A DNA stretch of 64,000 nucleotides from Rhodothalassium salexigens DSM 2132 (GCF_004341375.1 NZ_SLXO01000001.1:62001-126000); one strand, 5' to 3'; shown: positions 49,502 through 57,646, counted from the first letter of the stretch. The notes: a model not told the origin generated them from the letters alone. Program-made: numbers and translations.

Positions 49502-49722
49502 GTGTGTTGCTGGTGTTGATCCCGATTGCGCTGTTTCTGGGCGCGCTGGGGCTGGCGGGGTTTCTGTGGTCGCTCAAGGCCGGTCAGTATGAGGATTTGG
49601 ACGGCGCGGCCGGGCGCATCCTGCTCGACGACGACCTGCCCGAGAGCGACCAGCGCCCGGCCGCCGGTGTGGAGCCGACCAACCCGCCCGCCTCAACTGG
49701 TGGTCGCCACGGTCAGCGCTAG
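49498..49722 (+). CDS. ccoS: cbb3 oxidase maturation protein CcoS
   Basis: This 74-residue protein has one span (LLVLIPIALFLGALGLAGFLWSL) and the signature KAGQYEDLDGAAGRILLDDD. CcoS is needed for heme and copper insertion in the oxidase. It is the last gene of ccoGHIS. The final 30 bases overlap the 3' end of a minus-strand gene (49693-49941). Confidence 0.97.
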   Translation: MSVLLVLIPIALFLGALGLAGFLWSLKAGQYEDLDGAAGRILLDDDLPESDQRPAAGVEPTNPPASTGGRHGQR

Positions 49723-49941
49723 CGTGCCGGTATTGTGCACGTCGATGCTCGGGAACGCGGTGACGTCGTAGCTGTCTGTATAGCCGGGCCCGAGCGCGTG
49801 CGGGCGGGCATTGGGGGCGTCCACCGACAGTCGGTAATGGGCTTGACCGGCCTCGGCGGGGTTGGTCACGGTCAGGGTGTCGTGCGCGGGCCCCGTGGGC
49901 ACGGTGCGGCGTTCGCCGCCGGCCAGCTTGTAAACGGGCAT
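49693..49941 (-). CDS. Small protein of unknown function, paralogue A
   Basis: No family is recognised. The 82-residue product lacks a signal peptide and cysteines and appears to be all beta: DTLTVTNPAEAGQAHYRLSVD, then HALGPGYTDSYDVTAF and IDVHNTGTLALTVA. It is homologous to the next gene product (49982-50227): both share a G-x(3)-RTV start, DTLxxTN, GxAxYxxxxD, LxPGxxxxYD and NTGxLxxxV. AAGGAG lies before ATG 49941, so translation is convincing. Its stop overlaps ccoS tail to tail by 30 bases. The pair is divergent from a LysR gene. Confidence 0.8.
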   Translation of the reverse strand: MPVYKLAGGERRTVPTGPAHDTLTVTNPAEAGQAHYRLSVDAPNARPHALGPGYTDSYDVTAFPSIDVHNTGTLALTVATTS

Positions 49942-49981
49942 GGGCTGGGCTCCTTCTTGCGCTCGCCCCTTGGGCTGGGCG

Positions 49982-50227
49982 TTATTCGAAATCCACTTCG
50001 ATGGTCAGGTCGCCGGTGTTAGTGAGCGCCGCCGTCTCATGGTCGGCCAGGTCGTAATTGGCGCTGGTGCCGGGGGCGAGCGTGTGGTTGGTCGGGGTCT
50101 GTTGGTCGAAGGCGATGGCATAGCGCGCCTCGCCGTCTTCGTGGTTGTTGGTCAGGCTGAGCGTGTCGCCGCCTTCGCGGGTGTCGACGGTCCGGCTGTC
50201 ACCGGGGTTGAGGATGAAACTGGCCAT
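49982..50227 (-). CDS. Small protein of unknown function, paralogue B
   Basis: The 81-residue product is the paralogue of the preceding entry (about a third identical by eye) and also predicted as a beta-sandwich-like single domain: DTLSLTNNHEDGEARYAIAFD, HTLAPGTSANYDLADHE, NTGDLTIEVDFE. It is acidic and has no signal peptide, no transmembrane segment and no cysteine. AGGAGGCACCCA before ATG 50227 is a nearly perfect ribosome site. With a 40-base gap to paralogue A they form a two-gene unit; the LysR gene is divergent, 202 bases away, and likely controls it. Confidence 0.82.
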   Translation of the reverse strand: MASFILNPGDSRTVDTREGGDTLSLTNNHEDGEARYAIAFDQQTPTNHTLAPGTSANYDLADHETAALTNTGDLTIEVDFE

Positions 50228-50429
50228 TGGGTGCCTCCTGGTTGCGGTGCGGTCATGCTAGGCGCTGGCGCTGCGCGTGGGCATGGGGGAAGCGTGCCCC
50301 GGTGGGCGCCGGCCGGCCAGGGCGGGGCGGTTGCCGGCTTGCCCGGCCACCCCGTCGCTGAACCGCCCGGCCGTGCGCTGATCCGATAGGGGGTTTACCC
50401 CGGCCGCCGGGCAGCCAAATATAGCGGCC

Positions 50430-51350
50430 ATGAAACGCGCCCAACTCCCCCTCAATGCGCTGCGGGCCTTTGATGCTGCGGCCCGGCACATGAGTTTCAA
50501 GAAGGCGGCGGACGAACTGGCGGTGACGCCGGCGGCCGTCAGCCAGCAAATCCGCAGCCTGGAAGACCTGTTGGGGGTGGAGTTGTTCCGTCGCACCAGC
50601 CGGTCGCTGATCCTGACCGACCGCGCACAGATGGCGCTCGCCTCGCTGCGCCAGGGCTTCGAGGCGATCGAGGACGCGGTGTCGACGCTGGAGGCGGCGC
50701 GCGACGACGGCACGCTGCACCTGTCGGTGTCGCCGTCCTTCGCCTCCAAATGGCTGGTGCCCCGGCTCGAACGCTATTACCAGCAAAATCCCAATGCGGT
50801 GGTCAAGATCGACGCGTCGATGGAGGTGACCGACTTCGCCGAGACCGAGATGGACCTGGCGATCCGCTATGGCGCCGGCCAGTATCCGGGCCTGCACGCC
50901 GAAGAACTGATGCGCGAGGAAGTGTTTCCGGTCTGTTCGCCAGCCCTTCAGGACGGCGAGACGCCGGTGCGCACGCCGGGCGATCTGGTCAATGTGCCGT
51001 TGATCCACGACGACAGTTCGCTTGACGACGAAAGCTGTCCCAGTTGGGCCATGTGGCTCAAGGCGGCCGGCGTGACGGTGCGCGAGGGCCAACCGGCGCT
51101 GCACTTCAACCAGACCAGCCTGGCGATCGAGGCGGCGATCGCCGGGCGCGGCGTGGTGCTGGCCAAGCGCACGCTCGCCCACGCCGATCTGCGCGCCGGG
51201 CGCCTGGTGCGGCCGTTCCGTCACACCCAGTCGGTGGGCTTCGCCTATTTCATGGTCTGCCCGCGCGCCAAGAAGGACATGCCCAAGGTGGAAACCTTCA
51301 TGAACTGGCTGCGCGTGGAGGCCGGTCACGATTGGGCCTACGAGATCTGA
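50430..51350 (+). CDS. LysR-family regulator (GcvA type)
   Basis: This 306-residue regulator starts with the LPLNALRAFDAAARHMSFKKAADELAVTPAAVSQQIRSLEDLLG helix-turn-helix that is typical of the GcvA branch. The effector domain has LHLSVSPSFASKWLVPRL and DLAIRYGAGQYPGL and ends WLRVEAGHDWAYEI. GcvA controls glycine cleavage in E. coli, but many relatives in alphaproteobacteria have other targets. Because LysR genes usually face their target, the divergent pair of small paralogues is the first candidate. The gcv operon here is far away and under a riboswitch. Confidence 0.92.
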   Translation: MKRAQLPLNALRAFDAAARHMSFKKAADELAVTPAAVSQQIRSLEDLLGVELFRRTSRSLILTDRAQMALASLRQGFEAIEDAVSTLEAARDDGTLHLSVSPSFASKWLVPRLERYYQQNPNAVVKIDASMEVTDFAETEMDLAIRYGAGQYPGLHAEELMREEVFPVCSPALQDGETPVRTPGDLVNVPLIHDDSSLDDESCPSWAMWLKAAGVTVREGQPALHFNQTSLAIEAAIAGRGVVLAKRTLAHADLRAGRLVRPFRHTQSVGFAYFMVCPRAKKDMPKVETFMNWLRVEAGHDWAYEI

Positions 51351-51520
51351 CCGCGGCGCCGGCCTTGTCGCGCGTCCACTGCGCCCGGTGGTCGCGCCTG
51401 TACCGATCCGATGATCGCCAGCCGCCCCTTGGCGGCCGCTGGGGGGCGTGCGCGTCGCCGCCCGGCGGCTTGGGCGGCTGCGCGCGGTGCCAGCGGCAGG
51501 GTGCCCCGGGGGCCAGGGGA

Positions 51521-51545
51521 GCGCCGCGGCGGGAAACCGCGGCGC
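51521..51545 (-). terminator. Hairpin after the M14 peptidase gene
   Basis: GCGCCGCGG (51521-51529) and CCGCGGCGC (51537-51545) form a perfect 9-bp stem with a 7-base loop, 10 bases beyond the stop of the minus-strand peptidase gene. No T-run is seen. Confidence 0.5.
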
Positions 51546-51554
51546 CCTGGTTGG

Positions 51555-54200
51555 TTAGTCGTCGGCCTCGGCGGTGGCTTCCGCCGGCGTCCGGTAGCGG
51601 TCGACGATGGTCGAGAAGAACAGGCTGTTCATGAACAGCTTGGACGTGCCGAGCATGGTCGCCCGGAAGTTCGGGTTGTCGGCGTAGAGGCTGACCGCGC
51701 CCTGGCCCATGCGCCGGTGCACCATCATCGGCGTGCCGGCGATCTCCGACTGGCGCCGCTCGGAGGCATAGCCCGAGACCAGCGGCGCGTCGGTATAGCG
51801 CGCCACCGTGGCGATCGGGCTGTCGGGCACGCGCAGGGTCTCGGCCGTGTTGCGATGGCTGGTCAGGTCGCTGTCCAGATAGCCGAAGCCCAGCGGGTGG
51901 GTGATATCCACCCGGGTCGCGAACAAGGCGCCGCCGATCACGTGGCGGGCGTTCTCGATCGCCAGATCGGCATAGGCGAACGGCTCGACCTCGGCGGTCG
52001 GCTCGCCGTTGGTGTCGGTCTCCTTGGCCGGGAAGAGCACATCCTCGGCCCACTGCGCACCCTGGCGCGAGGCGACCAGCGTGCCGCCCTCTTGCACCCA
52101 TTGCTTGAGCCGCCGGGTATCCGCGTCCGACAGGCCGACGCCATAGCCGCCGGGCAGCACGATGTGGGTATAGCGGTCCCAGTCGAGCCCGCCGAGCTGG
52201 TCCTTCTTGCGCAGCGTCACCGGCATGCGCATGCGGTAGTCGAGCTGATACCACACCTCGCCAGCGTCATAATTGGCGATGCCGTCGTCGTGCAGCAGCA
52301 GCACGCTGGGCTTGGTCACCACCTTGAAGCTGTCGCGCCCGCCAAGGTCGGCGCCCGGCGTCGGCGTCCGCCCCGAGGTCACGGCGTGGACCCGGACGCC
52401 GTCTTCACCCGCCACGGTCGCCGCGATTTCGTGCAGGCGCTCGGCCGACACGCTCTGGCGCGCCAGGGGCACGAACACCGCCCCGCGCTCGAAGTCGACC
52501 ACGCCGTCGCTGGTGTCCACCGACACCGGGCGTAACGCGGTGCGCGCGATGGCGCCGGCGTCGAGGAAGCGATAGAGCGCACGCGGCGCGTAATAGGGCG
52601 TCCACTCGAACATATAGCCATAGGACGACATCGGCGGCGCGTCATAGCGGGGGAAGGCCGGCTGGTCGATCGCGGTGCCCAGCAGGTCGTCGTCGAACCG
52701 GCGGCCGAGCGGCGCATAGGCCAGGTCATACGCTTCGGGCAGCGTCCAACCCGAAACGTCGTAGAAGACGTTCTCTTCGAACTCGGTCGCGGTGTCGAAG
52801 ATGCCGGCGATCATGCGGTATTGCGGCTGGGTCAGCGGCACCACATAGGCCTCGCCCGCGCGGTAGCGGGTGTCGTCGACGGTCACATCCTCGGCCAGCG
52901 CGTGGACGCGGATGTCGTGGCGCTTGAGCACGTCGAGGAAGTGATAGGCGCGCGCCGCATCGCCCGGTGCTGCGAACACGAACGCCCGGCGGTCGTCCTT
53001 GCGCCCGGCCTCGACCGCGCTGTCGAAGAAGTCGCGCTGGAAGCGGTGCAACTCGGTGCGCTGGGCGATGGCCCCTTCGACCGTGGTCAGCGAGGTGCGG
53101 AAATGGGTGCGGATATTGTCGGCATAGGTGCGCAGGCCGTTGGGGCTTTCGATCTGGCCGCCGCGCGCCGCGCCGATCTCGAACAGAAAGCCCACCGAGC
53201 CGTTGATCTGGGGATAGGTCGAGCCCTTGCCGATGTAGAAGTTATCGAAGCCCTCCTCACCGAAATAGAGTTTCGCCTCGCTGTCCAGGAAACCCACATG
53301 GCTCTTGGCGATCTCCACCGCCAGCTCGCGGGTGCGCGGCAGGATCAGCGGATTGATGCGCGCGGGGATGCCTGGGTGGAAGTAGAAGGTCGAATTGGTG
53401 CCCATCTCGTGATAGTCGGCGGTCACCTGCGGCTTCCACTCATGCCATTTGGCCAGCCAGGCTTGCGATTCCGGCTGGGTCTGCAACAGCCATTGCCGGT
53501 TCAGATCGAACCAATAGTGGTTGACCCGCGCGGTGCCCCAGAGCTGGTGCTGTTGGTGGGCGGGGTCGGTCACCGGCACTTCGCTGCCATAGCGCCACAC
53601 ATGGTTGATGCGCCGGCTGTGGCCATCGGGATTGAAGATCGCGGTGATCAGCAGCACCGAGCGGTCGAGCATCGCGTCGATCGCGTCGCCTTCGGCGGCC
53701 GCCAGATGGTAGAGCATCGGGATCGCCGCATCCATGGCGGACGATTCCGCGCCGTGGACGCCATAGTTGAGCCACACCACGGCCGGGTTGTCGCGCGCGA
53801 TGGTGCGGCTGTCGGGGTCGGTGCGCTTCAGGTGGGCGGCCTTGATCTCGTCGAGGCGGGCGTGATTGTCGGGCGAGGTGACCTGGAAGAACAGGATCGG
53901 CCGGCCCTCATGGCTGTAGCCCGCGGTTTCCACCGTGATCCGGTCGGAGCGTTGGGCTAGGTCGCGCAGATAGGCGACCATGGCGGCGTGGCGCACCGGG
54001 CGCTCGCCCAGGCCATAGCCGAAGGCGCTCTCGGGCGTCGGCACGGCGGCGTCATAGCGCACGCCTTCGACCTGGAAATAGTCGATCGGTTCGGCGACGG
54101 CAGCGCCGGTGGCGCCGGCAAGCGCCAGCGCGCCAGCGGCAAGCGCCGGCTTCACCCGTGCCATCGCCCGCAGGCGCGGTCGGAAAAGGGGTATCGGCAT
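51555..54200 (-). CDS. Exported M14-family zinc carboxypeptidase, 881 aa
   Basis: This large periplasmic or secreted peptidase starts with a signal peptide (LRAMARVKPALAAGALALAGATGAAVA, cleavage near residue 36). The M14 domain has the zinc pair in YGVHGAESSAMDAA (His and Glu), the third zinc ligand in TADYHEMGTNSTFYFHPG, and the catalytic Glu in VGFLFEIGAARGG. The C-terminal half (about 620-881) carries a class I amidotransferase-like fold, with VLLLHDDGIANYDAGEVWYQ and YTHIVLPGGYGVGLSDAD, as in many 800-900 residue M14 proteins. ATG 54200 has GGGAGA upstream. The substrate, a peptide or peptidoglycan stem, is unknown. Confidence 0.92.
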   Translation of the reverse strand: MPIPLFRPRLRAMARVKPALAAGALALAGATGAAVAEPIDYFQVEGVRYDAAVPTPESAFGYGLGERPVRHAAMVAYLRDLAQRSDRITVETAGYSHEGRPILFFQVTSPDNHARLDEIKAAHLKRTDPDSRTIARDNPAVVWLNYGVHGAESSAMDAAIPMLYHLAAAEGDAIDAMLDRSVLLITAIFNPDGHSRRINHVWRYGSEVPVTDPAHQQHQLWGTARVNHYWFDLNRQWLLQTQPESQAWLAKWHEWKPQVTADYHEMGTNSTFYFHPGIPARINPLILPRTRELAVEIAKSHVGFLDSEAKLYFGEEGFDNFYIGKGSTYPQINGSVGFLFEIGAARGGQIESPNGLRTYADNIRTHFRTSLTTVEGAIAQRTELHRFQRDFFDSAVEAGRKDDRRAFVFAAPGDAARAYHFLDVLKRHDIRVHALAEDVTVDDTRYRAGEAYVVPLTQPQYRMIAGIFDTATEFEENVFYDVSGWTLPEAYDLAYAPLGRRFDDDLLGTAIDQPAFPRYDAPPMSSYGYMFEWTPYYAPRALYRFLDAGAIARTALRPVSVDTSDGVVDFERGAVFVPLARQSVSAERLHEIAATVAGEDGVRVHAVTSGRTPTPGADLGGRDSFKVVTKPSVLLLHDDGIANYDAGEVWYQLDYRMRMPVTLRKKDQLGGLDWDRYTHIVLPGGYGVGLSDADTRRLKQWVQEGGTLVASRQGAQWAEDVLFPAKETDTNGEPTAEVEPFAYADLAIENARHVIGGALFATRVDITHPLGFGYLDSDLTSHRNTAETLRVPDSPIATVARYTDAPLVSGYASERRQSEIAGTPMMVHRRMGQGAVSLYADNPNFRATMLGTSKLFMNSLFFSTIVDRYRTPAEATAEADD

Positions 54201-54513
54201 GGGGGCGTTTCTCCCTGTATCGTTGAAGCGCGGTCGAGCGGCCCCCGAGCAACCGGGAGGCTGAGGGGGCCGAGGTGGTCCCGACCGGCGCGGCTTGTGC
54301 AGCGCGCTTCGGGGGCCGAGCGCAGCGTTTGTTGGTGTTCGATCTCTAACACCGGCGGACGGGCAAGGACAAGTTGGCGCACCGGCCCCTGGCGCACGGG
54401 CATTTCGTTTAGCGGCTGGGCGTTGATGGGTTGGCCGCCCGACCGGTCGGCGGTTATGATAAAGTTGCGGCGGCCCATCGCGGCCGCCCGGTCGGATCGC
54501 GGAGGCGCCGAGC

Positions 54514-55134
54514 ATGGATAGCACCGGGTTCGAACGACGGGTGGCGATCGCCGCGCGGCTGATGACCTTCGTCGCGGTGTTGGCGTCGACCATCGGCGCT
54601 GGCCTGATGATCATCATCGGCCTGAAGGAAACCCTGTTGGCGATCCGCTTGCAGGTCGCCGCCGACGGCGACGCCTTGCCGGCGGGGGACGCCACGGCGA
54701 TCCATCTGGTGACCGCGCTCGACCGGTTTTTGATGGGCGTGGTGCTGCTTTACTTCGCCTATGGGATCTATCTTTTGTTCGTGCGTCCCGAGCGCAGCAG
54801 CGTCGAGATGGGCATTCCGCGCTGGTTGCATGTGGAGGGGATCGACCAGCTCAAACAGACCCTGGCCGAGGTGATCATCGTGATCCTGTTCGTGTTGTTC
54901 CTGCGCGTGGCGTTGGAGACGTTCATCGCCCAGGGGCCGGATATGTCCTGGTCGGAGATGCTCAAGCTGTTGACCCTGCCGGTGTCGATCTTCCTGCTCG
55001 CCGCCGCGCTCAAGCTGGCCGAGTTGCATCCCAAACCGCGGACGGCGGCGCGCCCGCCGGGGCTTGACGGTGGCCAGGGCGGGAGCGCGCCGCCGAGCCC
55101 CGGCGGTCAGTCCAGGTCGCCCGAGAGCCAATAG
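54514..55134 (+). CDS. YqhA/UPF0114-family membrane protein
   Basis: The 206-residue protein has three to four membrane spans: FVAVLASTIGAGLMIIIGL, FLMGVVLLYFAYGIYLLFV, VIIVILFVLFLRVALETFI and a last LLTLPVSIFLLAAALKLAE. The GIYLLFVRP motif followed by a HVEGIDQLKQTLAEVI loop is characteristic of the UPF0114 family, whose function is unknown. The last 35 residues are Pro/Gly/Ser-rich. It is monocistronic and divergent from the M14 gene. Confidence 0.85.
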   Translation: MDSTGFERRVAIAARLMTFVAVLASTIGAGLMIIIGLKETLLAIRLQVAADGDALPAGDATAIHLVTALDRFLMGVVLLYFAYGIYLLFVRPERSSVEMGIPRWLHVEGIDQLKQTLAEVIIVILFVLFLRVALETFIAQGPDMSWSEMLKLLTLPVSIFLLAAALKLAELHPKPRTAARPPGLDGGQGGSAPPSPGGQSRSPESQ

Positions 55135-55571
55135 CGCACAACTGGCCACCTGTCCGCTGCCACGCGCAGGCGGCCTAGGGCGCCGATGAGCTGCGGCGGA
55201 TCGCGCGGGGGCGCCGCGTCGGCGGTGCTGGCGGCTGCCGACCCTGGCGACCCGAGGCCAGCCGGCGCGCCGCCCGTGGCCCGATGGTCCGCCGCCTGGT
55301 CGCTTTAGTCGCCCATGCCAGACCGCCGCGCCGACTCGTCGCGCTTGGCGCGTGGCCGCGACATCGCCCACGACCTGGCGTGCATCGATCAGGATCGTCG
55401 GACTTGCCAGCATTTTTGAAGGCGCTCCTGGACCCACAAGCGGTTGATTGTCCGGTCTTCGGGGTTTGCACCGCCCGGTCGCCCGCCGGTCTTCTTGATG
55501 ACCGTCAATCGGACCCGGGCGGGCATGCCCCAGACTGGACCGGCCAGCATCGCTTTGGGGAGATGGATGCT
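55135..55571. other. 437-base spacer with an Fnr/FixK-type box
   Basis: The first 350 bases are GC-rich and lack an acceptable gene. The downstream 80 bases hold TTGATGACCGTCAA (55495-55508) and the GGGGAG ribosome site of the next gene. Confidence 0.6.
55495..55508. promoter_or_regulatory. Fnr/FixK-type box upstream of the 68-aa gene
   Basis: TTGATGACCGTCAA fits TTGAT-N4-(A/G)TCAA with one change from the perfect consensus. It is centred about 70 bases upstream of the start codon at 55572, where an activator site would place the promoter close to the gene. Confidence 0.75.
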
Positions 55572-55778
55572 ATGGAAGATGTCGTCGTCACCGCGGTCGC
55601 TCGCTATATGAAAAACGTGCATGGCTATCGCGCCGAAGCGGAAGCGACCCGCATTCAGGCCTTTTGTCGGCAATTGGGCGACCGTCAAGAAGTGGAACAC
55701 TGGGGCCAGGTGAAACGGGCCCTCTATGATATGAGCCGCAGCCGTGCCGTTGTGCCTCCGCAATCGACGGCGGTCTGA
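55572..55778 (+). CDS. Small protein of unknown function under a probable Fnr-type box, 68 aa
   Basis: No named family is recognised. The 68-residue product is soluble and mainly helical: VTAVARYMKNVHGYRAEAEATRIQAFCRQLGDRQEVEHWGQVKRALYDM. The layout (helix, HG, acidic helix, GD turn, W-containing helix) resembles several short alphaproteobacterial proteins. One cysteine occurs at about residue 30. ATG 55572 fits GGGGAG 9 bases upstream; ATG 55563 would be directly against it. The Fnr-type box at 55495-55508 indicates expression at low oxygen. A stress or storage role is suggested by neighbouring hsp20 and phasin, but no function is shown. Confidence 0.75.
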   Translation: MEDVVVTAVARYMKNVHGYRAEAEATRIQAFCRQLGDRQEVEHWGQVKRALYDMSRSRAVVPPQSTAV

Positions 55779-56205
55779 CGGGCGACGCGGTTCGCCATGA
55801 TCCACAGGGCTTGGGAGCCGACAACGGCCCCCAAGCTCCTGTTTACCGCCACGACGGTCAAGAGCAGCGGGCATAAGCCGATCTGGGCCGAAAGCGCCGG
55901 GCGTCAGGTGGGGGCGCGCTATGGCACGCGGCCGGGCGGGCCGGGGTGCCGCGCGCGGCCGTGGCGCCGGCCTCTGCTCGGGCTCGCGTGCCGGCCTCTC
56001 TCTTGACGGCGCGCCGCTCTCGTACCGACGCGCCCTCTTACCGGCCCGCTCTCTTACCGGCCCGCTCTCTGACTGGCCCGTTGGCGGCGACCCTGGGAGC
56101 CTCGTTGCTGTCCGTCCTCTTGACGGCCGGCCTGACCGCGCCGCCTTTCCGGCTTGCCTCGCCGGGGGAGCGCACTCCGACGAGGCCGGTTCAACTGACG
56201 CCGGT
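55779..56205. other. 427-base convergent spacer
   Basis: The spacer lies between the 68-aa gene and hsp20, which face each other. It is GC-rich and holds the three-copy 16-bp tandem repeat at 56035-56082. No gene is seen; open frames there have no ribosome site or homology. Confidence 0.6.
56035..56082. repeat. Tandem repeat, 3 x 16 bp
   Basis: CTCTTACCGGCCCGCT occurs twice without change (56035-56050 and 56051-56066), followed by a diverged third copy, CTCTGACTGGCCCGTT (56067-56082). It is in noncoding DNA and is a candidate for copy-number variation among strains. Confidence 0.85.
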
Positions 56206-56697
56206 TCAGGCCGCCTTGATGTGGATCTTGCGTTCGTGTTCCTTGGCCGCCGTCGATTTGGGCAGGGACACGGTCAGGACACCGTTTTCGAACCGGGCTT
56301 CAACCTGATCCTCGTTCACATCGCAGGGCAGGGCGACGCGCCGGTAGAAGGCGCCGTAGCGACGTTCCACATGGCGATAGTCGCGCGCCTTGTCTTCATG
56401 GCTGTCGACCCGCTCGCCGCGGATCATCAACGCCCCGTCGGTCAGGGTGATGTCCACGTCCTTGGGGTCCATGCCCGGCAGGTCGACGCTGATTTCGACG
56501 CTGTGTTCGGTCTCCATCACGTCGAGACGGGCCAGGTCGCGACCGGCTTCGTCGAAGCTGGAAAGGCTGGTCGACGGGAAATAGGTGTCGAACAGGTCCT
56601 CCATTTCCTGGCGCAGATTGTCGAAGGGATGAAACAGCGACCGCCGCTGCGGGACACCGCCGCGACGACGGACGGGAAGGGGGCTGGCTTCGTTCAT
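56206..56697 (-). CDS. Hsp20/alpha-crystallin family small heat-shock protein
   Basis: The 163-residue protein has an N-terminal arm (RSLFHPFDNLRQEMEDLFDTYF) and an alpha-crystallin domain (VEISVDLPGMDPKDVDITLTDGALMIRGER, then RYGAFYRRVALPCDVNEDQVEARFENGVLTVSLPK). The short C-terminal tail ends ERKIHIKAA, holding the I-x-I type motif. It holds unfolded proteins for refolding. ATG 56697 follows TGGAGC. An Fnr/FixK-type box lies about 100 bases upstream, consistent with the known low-oxygen control of some hsp20 genes in alphaproteobacteria. Confidence 0.96.
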   Translation of the reverse strand: MNEASPLPVRRRGGVPQRRSLFHPFDNLRQEMEDLFDTYFPSTSLSSFDEAGRDLARLDVMETEHSVEISVDLPGMDPKDVDITLTDGALMIRGERVDSHEDKARDYRHVERRYGAFYRRVALPCDVNEDQVEARFENGVLTVSLPKSTAAKEHERKIHIKAA

Positions 56698-56789
56698 CGG
56701 CTTGCTCCATTCATCGACTGGCTTCGTCGTCTGGTGCCGGGCCGCCTTGGCCCGACAGGCCCAATGTAGTGCCATCGAGCGGCGGTCGA

Positions 56790-56803
56790 TTGACGGTCAT
56801 CAA
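56790..56803. promoter_or_regulatory. Fnr/FixK-type box upstream of hsp20
   Basis: TTGACGGTCATCAA lies between the hsp20 start (56697) and the stop of the Fnr/FixK-type gene (56879). Read towards hsp20 it is TTGATGACCGTCAA, identical to the box at 55495-55508 on its own strand. It is a strong sign of shared control. Confidence 0.8.
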
Positions 56804-56878
56804 CGGCGCCGGGCGAGCCCGGGTCTGCTGTCGTGCCGGTCTTCCGCCGGCCGGTCCGCCGCCCGGCGCCGCGGTCGG

Positions 56879-57646
56879 TCAGACGCGCGCCGCGCGCCCC
56901 AGGCGCAGGGTGTCGTCATCGGGATCGTCGGCGGTCTCGGCCGGCTCGGTCAGACACAGCGCTTCCAGTGCCGCCGGGTCGCGCAGCACCACCAGATCCC
57001 ATTTCGGCGTGTCGATCACCCGTCGCGCCCGTAACCGGGTCAGGCAACGGCAAACGGTTTCGGTGGACAAGCCCAGATAGTCGGCGATATCGCGCCGGGT
57101 CATGGCGATGCGGAGGGTCGGGTGGCGGTTCTGGCCGCGATAGCGTGCCGCCAGGTCGAGCAGGAACCAGGCGACGCGCTCCATGGTCGGTTTGCGGCCG
57201 ATGATCGCCAACTGGCGATAGGCATGGTCGAGCGCTGCGTGGGTGGCCCGCCACAGGTCGCCGGCGACGCGCGGGTCCTGGGCCAGCAGCGCATCGAGGC
57301 GCGCGCGCGGCCAGATGCGCAGCGTGGTCTGGCAGGTGGTCTCGGCGGTTTCCAGATGTCGACTATGGTCGAGCAGCCCGATCACATCATTGGCGAGTGC
57401 AAAGCGGGTGACATGTTCGCTGCCGTCGAGGTCGGTGCGATAGGTCTTCACCGCGCCCGACAGCACCTGATAGACACTGGTGCAGTGTTCTTCTTGCCCA
57501 TACAGCACGGCGGCGCGGGGATACTCGCGCACCACGGCGGGCCCAAGCCGATGGTTGACCAATTGGCTCAAAGCGAGCGGGGTCGAGGCAGCGGCGGTTT
57601 TGCCTGAAACCGACGTGCCATAACAAATTTTGTCATTTTGTTTCAT
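56879..57646 (-). CDS. Crp/Fnr-family regulator, FixK-like (no Fe-S cysteine motif)
   Basis: The 255-residue regulator has a cyclic-nucleotide-binding-like beta roll (residues about 30-115), a dimer helix and a winged HTH (DIADYLGLSTETVCRCLTRLRARRVI, about 186-211). The recognition helix keeps Glu196 and Arg200 of the E-x-x-S-R motif that reads TTGAT; Ser is replaced by Cys199. Only Cys8, Cys55 and Cys105 occur in the N-terminal part and they are not in the spacing of the [4Fe-4S] cluster of Fnr/FnrN. The protein therefore looks like the FixK type, which depends on another oxygen sensor, or a redox-reactive variant. ATG 57646 follows GGGACG. Fnr-type boxes flank it, so it probably acts on hsp20, cco and others. 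Confidence 0.92.
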   Translation of the reverse strand: MKQNDKICYGTSVSGKTAAASTPLALSQLVNHRLGPAVVREYPRAAVLYGQEEHCTSVYQVLSGAVKTYRTDLDGSEHVTRFALANDVIGLLDHSRHLETAETTCQTTLRIWPRARLDALLAQDPRVAGDLWRATHAALDHAYRQLAIIGRKPTMERVAWFLLDLAARYRGQNRHPTLRIAMTRRDIADYLGLSTETVCRCLTRLRARRVIDTPKWDLVVLRDPAALEALCLTEPAETADDPDDDTLRLGRAARV

